Below, in pieces: positions 47,400 through 56,599 of a stretch of DNA of 64,000 bases. Source of the stretch: Nageia nagi. Its lineage: Eukaryota; Pinophyta. Made by a program: the position numbers and the translations under genes. Position 1 is the stretch's first letter. The number at the start of each line of letters is the position of its first letter. The notes under the pieces were generated by a model. It worked only from the letters and a program-made list of their open reading frames with translations, made no database searches and was not told the origin of the DNA. Where the stretch lies: NCBI GenBank assembly GCA_050084985.1, contig JBITNC010000001.1, positions 131,440,001 through 131,504,000 of the forward strand. The letters run 5' to 3'.

Positions 47400-48225
47400 T
47401 ATCCTAAGTTCACCTAAATGTCCCCGGAGCCATTCCGGAATAAATAAACAGCCGGAGTCAGTGAATAAAGCCCTCCGGAATGAAAAGAAGAGGTCGCGGA
47501 GAAAAGATAGTCATATTTTGGCGAAGACCGAATTCCGGAACAAGATGACGTCTGCAAGGAGTAACTTCGTATCCGGAGCCTTCGGGTAAAGCATTCCGGA
47601 AAAATAAGAAGGTGACATCAGCAAGGATGGACGAGGTTCACAATTGCAAAGGACTCCGGAGTCCGGAGGAGATGACGCCAGCAAGTAGTGACTTAGTAGC
47701 CGGAGCCATAAAGGAAAACATTCCGGAGGAAAGAAAGATGACGTCACAGGTGAAACGACGTTCGCATTTTGATGGAACCGGAGTCCGGAGATGACGAGTC
47801 ATCAAAGGTAACTAGAAGGCCCGGAATCTGTACATGGAGCATTCCGGACATATGAAGGCGATGTCACAGGTAGAACAGTGTTCATATCTTGCAGGAAATC
47901 AGACTCCGGAAGCAATGAAGTCTACACCGTCTTATCCGGAAGGCGAAGCGTTCCGGAGGTCCGGAAATGACGTCACATGGAAAGGCAAAGTCTACATCCG
48001 GAAGGGAAACCGGAGCCCGGAACAGATGACATCAGCAAAAAGAAGATTAGTATCCGGAACCAGCGAGCGAGAAATTCCGGAGATTCAAAGGTGATGTCAC
48101 AAGGAGATATAAAGTTTACAATCATAAAGCAAACCGGAGCCCGGAATGGATGACATCATCAAGGAGTGACTTAGTGTCCGGAGCCAATGGAATGAAGAAT
48201 TCCGGAGACTTGAAGCTGACGTCAG
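47400..48225 (+). repeat. U3 tandem array with CCGGA and TGACGTCA motifs, about 118-bp period
   Basis: The GATGACRTC(A)-type motif heads units at about 47,545, 47,672, 47,790, 47,908, 48,026 and 48,148 (spacing 118-127). Each unit has the order GATGAC..C.GCAAGGAGTGACTTAGT, TCCGGAGCC, ATTCCGGA, then TGACGTCAC. TGACGTCA is the core bound by plant TGA/CRE-type bZIP factors, so an enhancer role is likely by inference. The same array is repeated in the 3' LTR at 50,222-51,047. Confidence 0.85.
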
Positions 48226-48521
48226 GTGAAGGGGAAAAGATTAACATTTGGAATTAAGACCACGTCAAGAGGAAAACAGGCCCGCAACGAAAGATCAAAG
48301 AGTCAGAGTCGGAGAATTGAACATCCCGGGAGAGAGAGAGAGAAGTCTGCAAAATTCCAGAGCGCCATCATCAAGGGAATCGAATTATCAGCAATCTGCC
48401 CCATTTTGTAACAGTCGGCCAAGTGTCATATGTAGTTGATAGCAGTTCAAGAAGGCCGGAATCTTGCGGCCGTTTTTGTAAACGTTTCCGTTCTGTAACC
48501 TTGTAACTGTTGTTAATACAG

Positions 48522-48529
48522 TATAAATA
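48522..48529 (+). promoter_or_regulatory. TATA box of the gag-only element, 5' LTR
   Basis: TATAAATA follows AATACAG and precedes TATGAAAATAAAG. It is the only good TATA box in this LTR, and its twin lies at 51,344-51,351. Confidence 0.75.
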
Positions 48530-49104
48530 TATGAAAATAAAGAGAAACTAGGGTCGGAAGCCTAGTATTGCCCTTTTCATTTGTTCTCGAAGACCTGTAG
48601 CTTCAGTCCGGTACTATGAAACCATCTTGACCTTTCTTGTCTAGCACTCGTAATTGTTATTCTTAATTTGGTTACATTGTGGCAGCTTAGCTTGTTTCCT
48701 GAGTAATAGTTGCGGGTTGCTAGTATAACTGTGTCTGCTACATGGTAGAGTAGAAGCTGGGGAGCTATTCAGAGAGTGAGGACTTGTTCTGTGGCTGCGA
48801 CACTAGATTCAGGCCAAGGTTTCGCACACTGCGAAAGCCCGCGCTGAACTAGTGATCTACCCCTTTGCTTTCTCTCTCGTTACCCTATCCTTTTACTTCC
48901 TTTCTTGTTACCCTATCCTTTTGCTTAAATCTCTCGCTCCCTACTCTTTTTATCTCTTTCCTGTTACTTTTTCTCTACCCAATGGATAAGGAACCGGCCT
49001 TCTCCGGAGATCAGGCTGCGTCCTACAGCCTGTTCGTGAACTACTTTGGTTAAGATTGTTCCAGGCGCACATATTACACAATCTCAATCAACAGTATTTC
49101 TTTT

Positions 49105-49122
49105 TGGCACGCCCGGTGGGAC
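49105..49122 (+). promoter_or_regulatory. Candidate primer binding site of the gag-only element
   Basis: TGGCACGCCCGGTGGGAC lies 11 nt inside the 5' LTR, further than the usual 0-5 nt. TTGGCGACTCTGCTG, resembling the primer-site region of some Ty3 Tat/Ogre elements, lies nearby at 49,135. The primer tRNA was not identified. Confidence 0.55.
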
Positions 49123-49239
49123 ACGAAGAAATTATTGGCGACTCTGCTGAAGCACCATCCATGGTATGTATTAAAGCAGATTATTTATGAATATCATAGG
49201 TGCTTTGAACCTGTCATTTTCTTTTGCAATCTAGAGTTT

Positions 49240-50043
49240 ATGTGGACAAGATCTAAAACTAGAGCCGCAAAAGAAGAACCGGAATTTGGGAAGTTAGATA
49301 CTCCTAGGAGAAAGACCCTGATCAAGTCCAAGTCTCTGAATAGTGTCGACTCCCTAAAATCCTCTATCAAGCCAGAACCACCCAATCTTCATACTAGAGA
49401 TACCTTCCCTAGAATGGCTAATCCAGCTCAGAATATTTATCCGGAATGGGACAATGGAGTACCCATAGCTCTGGCGGTATTACATGATATCCCAGCGAAT
49501 GTTTTCAAAACCCTTCCGGAGTTTGATGCAACTTCAGAGAAGACAGCTTATGAGCACTGTGTGGATGTAGCCGGCCTGGCAAAAATTCACAATATCCAGC
49601 ATGAAGACATTATGGTGAGATTACTGGCGCAGTCCTTCAAAGGAAAGGTCCTGGATTGGTACAGGGGCCTTCCTAATGGATCAATCAGTACCTGGGCTCA
49701 ACTGGCAGAGCCTTTTATCCTGGAGTTTAATGAATTAGGGGATCCCTTTTCCTTGTTAACCCAGTTTACCTCTATCAAAAGATATGAACAAGAGAATATC
49801 CCAGATTTCAATATTAGATTCCAGAAAACATGGACGAGAGTACCCATGCCAGTCAGGCCTCAGCAGTTTCAAGCTTTGATGTATTACCTGAGAGCCTTTC
49901 CTCCGGATCTCTCTCTGCAAATCCAAAATTCTGGAGTGAATACCTTTCCGGAGGTCTATAGACAAGCAGTATATGCTGAATCATACGGCCTTAGCGCAAG
50001 CAAGGCTGAAGGATTTTTCCGGGATCCCGGCGAATTGGAATAA
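49240..50043 (+). CDS. Gag capsid-like protein, intact, 267 aa
   Basis: I chose the ATG at 49,240 (MWTRSKTRAAKEEPEFG). The frame is open further up to 49,135 but has no ATG there. The core has the Retrotrans_gag pattern: FDATSEKTAYEHCVDVAGLA, LAQSFKGKVLDWYRGLPNGS, WAQLAEPFILEFNELGDPF, QEN(I)PDFNIRFQKTWTRVP and LMYYLRAFPPDL. The N-terminus is basic and the C-terminus stops after DPGELE. There is no zinc knuckle and no protease, so the protein corresponds to matrix/capsid only. Inferred role: formation of, or entry into, virus-like particles, with the other enzymes supplied by an autonomous Ty3 element. The frame has no stops, in contrast with every other gag in the window, which fits recent insertion and possible selection on the source copy. 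Confidence 0.9.
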   Translation: MWTRSKTRAAKEEPEFGKLDTPRRKTLIKSKSLNSVDSLKSSIKPEPPNLHTRDTFPRMANPAQNIYPEWDNGVPIALAVLHDIPANVFKTLPEFDATSEKTAYEHCVDVAGLAKIHNIQHEDIMVRLLAQSFKGKVLDWYRGLPNGSISTWAQLAEPFILEFNELGDPFSLLTQFTSIKRYEQENIPDFNIRFQKTWTRVPMPVRPQQFQALMYYLRAFPPDLSLQIQNSGVNTFPEVYRQAVYAESYGLSASKAEGFFRDPGELE

Positions 50044-50168
50044 AGTCCAGCAGATCCTGAATCTGCAGAGCTAAAGGAATGCACAATTCTTTGATTCATG
50101 TAAATAACAGAATGGGTTCTAAATTCCTCTTCCATAAAGGCGAAATTTTCCCTCAGAAGTCGCCACAA
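50044..50168 (+). other. 3' internal region of the gag-only element, no clear polypurine tract
   Basis: Between the gag stop and the 3' LTR are only 125 bp, ending CAGAAGTCGCCACAA. I see no run of 8 or more purines next to the LTR, unlike the other elements here. Confidence 0.65.
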
Positions 50169-51915
50169 TGTAGATTCCTACATTGAAATTCTTGAAATAG
50201 GGTCCGGGGTATTCTAATTATTATCCTAAGTTCACCTAAATGTCCCCGGAGCCATTCCGGAATAAATAAACAGCCGGAGTCAGTGAATAAAGCCCTCCGG
50301 AATGAAAAGAAGAGGTCGCGGAGAAAAGATAGTCATATTTTGGCGAAGACCGAATTCCGGAACAAGATGACGTCTGCAAGGAGTAACTTCGTATCCGGAG
50401 CCTTCGGGTAAAGCATTCCGGAAAAATAAGAAGGTGACATCAGCAAGGATGGACGAGGTTCACAATTGCAAAGGACTCCGGAGTCCGGAGGAGATGACGC
50501 CAGCAAGTAGTGACTTAGTAGCCGGAGCCATAAAGGAAAACATTCCGGAGGAAAGAAAGATGACGTCACAGGTGAAACGACGTTCGCATTTTGATGGAAC
50601 CGGAGTCCGGAGATGACGAGTCATCAAAGGTAACTAGAAGGCCCGGAATCTGTACATGGAGCATTCCGGACATATGAAGGCGATGTCACAGGTAGAACAG
50701 TGTTCATATCTTGCAGGAAATCAGACTCCGGAAGCAATGAAGTCTACACCGTCTTATCCGGAAGGCGAAGCGTTCCGGAGGTCCGGAAATGACGTCACAT
50801 GGAAAGGCAAAGTCTACATCCGGAAGGGAAACCGGAGCCCGGAACAGATGACATCAGCAAAAAGAAGATTAGTATCCGGAACCAGCGAGCGAGAAATTCC
50901 GGAGATTCAAAGGTGATGTCACAAGGAGATATAAAGTTTACAATCATAAAGCAAACCGGAGCCCGGAATGGATGACATCATCAAGGAGTGACTTAGTGTC
51001 CGGAGCCAATGGAATGAAGAATTCCGGAGACTTGAAGCTGACGTCAGGTGAAGGGGAAAAGATTAACATTTGGAATTAAGACCACGTCAAGAGGAAAACA
51101 GGCCCGCAACGAAAGATCAAAGAGTCAGAGTCGGAGAATTGAACATCCCGGGAGAGAGAGAGAGAAGTCTGCAAAATTCCAGAGCGCCATCATCAAGGGA
51201 ATCGAATTATCAGCAATCTGCCCCATTTTGTAACAGTCGGCCAAGTGTCATATGTAGTTGATAGCAGTTCAAGAAGGCCGGAATCTTGCGGCCGTTTTTG
51301 TAAACGTTTCCGTTCTGTAACCTTGTAACTGTTGTTAATACAGTATAAATATATGAAAATAAAGAGAAACTAGGGTCGGAAGCCTAGTATTGCCCTTTTC
51401 ATTTGTTCTCGAAGACCTGTAGCTTCAGTCCGGTACTATGAAACCATCTTGACCTTTCTTGTCTAGCACTCGTAATTGTTATTCTTAATTTGGTTACATT
51501 GTGGCAGCTTAGCTTGTTTCCTGAGTAATAGTTGCGGGTTGCTAGTATAACTGTGTCTGCTACATGGTAGAGTAGAAGCTGGGGAGCTATTCAGAGAGTG
51601 AGGACTTGTTCTGTGGCTGCGACACTAGATTCAGGCCAAGGTTTCGCACACTGCGAAAGCCCGCGCTGAACTAGTGATCTACCCCTTTGCTTTCTCTCTC
51701 GTTACCCTATCCTTTTACTTCCTTTCTTGTTACCCTATCCTTTTGCTTAAATCTCTCGCTCCCTACTCTTTTTATCTCTTTCCTGTTACTTTTTCTCTAC
51801 CCAATGGATAAGGAACCGGCCTTCTCCGGAGATCAGGCTGCGTCCTACAGCCTGTTCGTGAACTACTTTGGTTAAGATTGTTCCAGGCGCACATATTACA
51901 CAATCTCAATCAACA
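50169..51915 (+). repeat. 3' LTR of the gag-only element
   Basis: Same sequence as 47,347-49,093, with ends TGTAGATTCC and CAATCAACA, followed by GTAAC. Confidence 0.96.
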
Positions 51916-51972
51916 GTAACAAATAGAAACATAGGCATGTGTGAGTCACTCTAGATCCATACAAATCTTGAG

Positions 51973-54900
51973 TTGTTGAGAACAATTAAAAGGCCTTTGA
52001 ATTTTATCATTATGAGGTTTGTCTTGGTTGCACTTTTAAATTATGTTCCGTTTTCTATCAAAATAAAACCAAAAATACAAAGACTATGTTCACATATTGC
52101 CAAGTCAACCTTAGATACTTATTCTACTTCTAAGGTCATGAAGAATGATTTTTGTATTGACATTGAAAAGCTTTTAGCATACTTAGCAAAGATAGAACAA
52201 TGTACCATGCCTCTTCTTCAATCCTCAGAGAGCCTTGTTAGATCCCATGAAGAGCTAGAATATAGTTCTTCCATTCCTTCGCCCTCATCATGGGATGAGT
52301 TCGACACTAAAAATAATGAGCCCCTCATAAAGATTGAAAACTCATCGACACATCTCATCAAATTAAAATCTTGTGGTGCATCTCCTTTCAAGACTATTGA
52401 ACCTAATGAATCCAATTTGCTAAGCGATGAATCAAGTATTAATGTCGAAGGCCTTGATGCAACATCCTATGCTAAATCATATGACCCCCTAGAGTTGGAT
52501 ACCTTGACATCCTCACCCCTACCTTGGGACGAATATGATATTAAAGAAGAGGAGCTTGACATGAATCTTGAGGATCTTTTAGAGCATTCTTCAGAATTGC
52601 AATTTCATTCTCCTCCCCTTCTTGAGGCTACAAGACCTTCTATTGATTCCCATGAATCTCATGATATTCTTGAGTTCAAGGATGAAACTTGTTCATTCTC
52701 ATCACACGTAGAAATTGGAGAGCCTCACATAAGAACTAAAAAAATCCATAGATTGTATTATTGAATCTCAAGAATTTCAATCACAAAGAAATGAAAAATA
52801 TAAAAATAAAATTTCCAAAGTTAACACACATAAGCTTAGGAATGAACATCCATGTGGGGAAATAACACATCATGATGATGGTACAAAGTTTTATGAGGAT
52901 GAATGTTGTTCGAACCCACTAAAAATACCTTCAAAATATCAAACTAGCTTGATGAAAAATTGGGAATGTGATAAAGAAGATAGCCCTACAACAAATAAAT
53001 TACTTAGGAATATTTTCTATGATGAAAAAGCTAAGAATATTTTGCAAAGGGAATCCCATAAGCAACAACAAGCATTTTCTTCTCACGATCAACATGACAA
53101 AACCTTCAATGAGTCTATCAAAGAAATGAGACAAGAAGAAATGAGACAAGAAGAGATGAGACAAAAGTATGATGTAAAAGCTTATGCATACCAAAAGAGT
53201 CAAGCTTGGGTGCAATTATCATCACCACTTAATTACCAAGTATGGAGATATCAAGACTCTTACTCTAATCAACAAAGAGAATTGCCTCTCGAAAGCTTAA
53301 ATTATCAACCTCAAAGCTTCTCTTCACAAGCTAGGATAACTGACCCCACCTATCAAAAAACACTTCATAGGGCTAGGTCTTGTATGGAAAATTTTGATAG
53401 AATGACCTTGTATTCATTAAGAACCTCGCAAACAACTCCTCAATATAAGATCTTAAACAAATTCTTCTATGATCCTTATTCCTATGAGAAACCCTCATCG
53501 CAAGAAAAATGTAGAAAAGCTTTAGCTAAACAATTCGAGGTAGGAGAGATACCCTCTTTTGCAAAGTTGGAGGCAAAGAGGAAACACTTAGAGAGAGATT
53601 ATGAAGAAATTATAAACTTTAGTAAAAGATATGAAGATGTTCAAAGTAAGATAGAAGAGGAAGCCAAACTTAAGGAAAAGAATATAGAACTCAAAGAAAA
53701 AGAAAAGCAAGAGCTTGACAAACAACGACAAATTTTTGATAAGGTAAAACAAGAAGTTCGAGATAGTTGGTTACTTCACGAGAAGTCTCAACAAAATAAA
53801 GTACAACCATCTACAACTCTTAGAAATTTAATGCAAGGGCATCATTTACCTTCTAATCTTTCATCATTACCATCTTCAGTGTTGTCAAGATCTTCTTCTG
53901 ATTATGAATCTTATAATTCAAACCTAAAGTCAGAAAGAAACACCAATCATAGAAGATATCAAAAACATCCTCAGGGTAGTTGGACAAATAAAGAATTAGA
54001 GGATTTCATGAAGGATTTCATGAATAAAGAAATGAACATATCAAGGTTGAAGAAGTTGACATATGATAATATTTGCAATGAACCCATTCATCCAAGTGTC
54101 CCTAAGAAGAAATTACCTCTCAACTTTGAAATGCCTAAGATAATTCCTTTTACAGGAAATAAGGATCCTAAGGAACATTTAAGGTGGTTTAAGTTTTTAA
54201 ATTACCTCATTTCTAATGATGAGGACTTGATGCTACGTTTGTTCCCCATGATGCTTGCATCCCAAGCCTTGGAATGGTATAATAATTTGCCACGACATAG
54301 TATTTATTCATTTCCTCAATTGGCAGACTTATTCTTACAACATTTTAGGATTTATATCAAAGAGGAATCTTCTATTATGGATCTTGTAGAACTAAAACAA
54401 TCTCAGAATGAATCAATTGTTGACTTTGTTTCACGATGGAGGGATATACTCTATGGCATGCCCTATACCTTACCTCAGGAGGAGTTAGTTAAATTATTTA
54501 GTCAAAATTGTTTAAGGCCTATAGCTAGTATATTACAAATCCAACGATATAATACTCTCGAAGAAGTTATTACTCAAGCAGTTATAATTGAGAAGGTCAA
54601 GATTGAATATGGTGAAATAAAAATTACGAGAAAAGAAAAATATAACAAAAATGAGTATTGTAATTATCACCATCAAAGAGTTCATAGTACAAAAAATTGT
54701 CTAGCATTGAGAAATAGAACTCAAAACTCAATCAAAGATAATAACTTGGAAGTTGAAGACCATACTTCTATTTTAGATCAAAATTTAAAAAATTATCAAG
54801 ACTCACTTCCTTCATATCAAGTAAATATAGTATCTCTTGTACCTAATTACAGTCAAGTGACACCCACTTGGAATCTAAGTAATCAACCTATTGTAAGAAT

Positions 54901-55945
54901 AGTTGGAGCTGATATTGGAATGCAAAACATACAAGAAAAACAAATTGATATATCATATAATCAAAAATCCAAAATGCAAGTTCCTCCATTGGTACATCAG
55001 CCTATAATTTCTTTTTATGACCATGAGAGACAATCAAACAAGGGACCTCAAGGGTTAGATCCACCTCTCCATGTCATCAGTAAAATAAATGGTAAAACTG
55101 TTAAGAGGATATTAATAGATGAAGGGTCAGATGTCAATATCATATCTACATCAGCATATCACAAATTGAATCTTCCTTTCTCTCATATTTCTTTACCATC
55201 ATTACAAATAAAAGCATTTAATAATGCCTTATGTTCAACAATAGGGTCAATAGTGTTACCCATTACCATTGGATGTAAGATGATACAAACATCATTATAT
55301 ATCATCGAAGGAAACATTGAACAATATAATATTCTTTTAGGTAGACCATGGATTCAAGAAATGGAATGTGTCCCATCTACATTTCATGGTTGTCTAAAAT
55401 ACATTCATGAGGGAGTACTCCATTGTGTACGAAGAGATGAAAATCCATACTCACATTATAGTATTACAAAATCATCGAAAATGAAACCTCTTATGCAAAA
55501 TTCAAAGGGGAAATCATCATCCATCTTTGCTAGGCAAGTGCATAATCATAAAGATATGAGATGGAAATTAAAATCCAAAGATGATTACAATGATGGAATA
55601 CAATCATCAAAACAACCTAAGAGGGTGGTAGATCATATGATGAAAGAAAACCTAAAGCCTAAGTCAATAAAATATGATAAGTATGGATATCATGTTTATC
55701 ATCATCACTTGGTGCATAATACTAAACATTGCCAACCATTAAATCATGCCCTTCACGATTTGATGGATGATAGACAGTTTGAAGTAGATATACCTTTATT
55801 GATAGATAACAATTTACATCATCTACAAAATACATACATACATTCCACACAATTAAACAATGATGCATTGTGTTATTTGCGTAAGGATATTCAATCTCCT
55901 TCACATCGTTCACATTGGGGCAGTCGTCCCCCATCTTACTTTTGA
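51973..55945 (+). pseudogene. Gag-protease gene of the large Ty3 element, interrupted by one frameshift
   Basis: Part 1 (first ATG 52,012, stop 52,762-52,764) is an acidic region with the repeated phrases PSSWDEFDT and PLPWDEYDI. Part 2 is in the +1 frame, open upstream of 52,949 and ending at 55,945. The switch coincides with a run of seven A (about 52,738-52,744), so one inserted base joins or breaks them. Part 2, numbering from 52,949: a repeated EMRQE stretch; a coiled coil (about residues 205-280); gag core from FEMPKIIPF (about 393) through LASQALEWYNNLPRHSIYSF; a nucleocapsid-like YHHQRVHSTKNC (about 570); retropepsin ILIDEGSDVNIIS (about 720) to ILLGRPWI (about 795); then a second YHHHLVHNTKHC motif (about 910). 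No RT follows. It lies directly downstream of the nested gag-only element. Confidence 0.88.
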
Positions 55946-56568
55946 TCTCCTCATATTTTACATAGATCACATTGGGGCAATTGCCCCCCATAAAAAAAAA
56001 TAAAAAAATAAAAATAAAAAAATAAAAAAAATAATAATCATCAAAACATGATTTAGAAATCACACAAACATCAAAATATGATTAAAAACTAAAATGATCA
56101 TATCTGATTTTGAAATAGGTTATAATATGTTTATTGCATTTCCATGTCTTCCCCTTTTTCACCTCATATTCATCTTCCATTATGTTGGATTATTTGGGTA
56201 TTAGATTATATTCTAAGAATTCATCAAGGCATATATACTATACATTATCCACGATCACTTCCATACCATTATACAAATATGTTTAATACTTATTGTAAAA
56301 GAAATAGTTTATGAAATTAATATTCTTATTGACTTTACCCACCTTCATCATGAAATTCTTGAAACTTTGGATGATAAACAAACATGAATATGATACACTT
56401 AAGGTTATTATGGACTCATACACATCTTCACATTTAAATAATCTTAAAACAGTCAAGAATGAGGTGTTACAAGAGCATGATTTCGAGAGAAAGTATTACA
56501 TGTTCATCCTATTATTCGCTTCATCTCGAACCCAAGAATCATTTGATAGTTTTACAAAAAAAAAAGAG

Positions 56569-56599
<31 letters not shown>

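Larger units (their letters stand above)
47347..49093 (+). repeat. 5' LTR of the gag-only element
   Basis: It runs TGTAGATTCC...CAATCAACA, 1,747 bp. U3 carries the CCGGA/TGACGTCA array (47,400-48,225) and a TATA box TATAAATA (48,522-48,529). Transcription should start some 25-35 bp later, near 48,555. The downstream part (about 48,840-49,060) encodes a short open frame ending MDKEPAFSGDQAASYSLFVN, of unknown significance. Confidence 0.96.
47347..51915 (+). mobile_element. Young non-autonomous LTR retrotransposon with gag only (TR-GAG-like)
   Basis: Two 1,747-bp LTRs (47,347-49,093 and 50,169-51,915) lie exactly 2,822 bp apart and appear identical wherever I compared them. The perfect target duplication is GTAAC (47,342-47,346 and 51,916-51,920). 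The internal region is only 1,075 bp: a primer-site-like TGGCACGCCCGGTGGGAC and one intact short gag gene. There is no protease, RT or integrase, as in the described terminal-repeat retrotransposons with GAG domain. It is inserted in the leader of the large Ty3 element. It is richer in G+C and CpG than anything else in the window, as expected for a recent arrival not yet eroded by methylation. Confidence 0.95.

Noticed and set aside
47511-48439. Several short open frames within the gag-only element LTR (and their copies at 50,333-51,261)
   Set aside because: They cover the CCGGA/TGACGTCA tandem array on both strands, a sign of repeat composition. They lie in U3 and upstream of the predicted transcript start.
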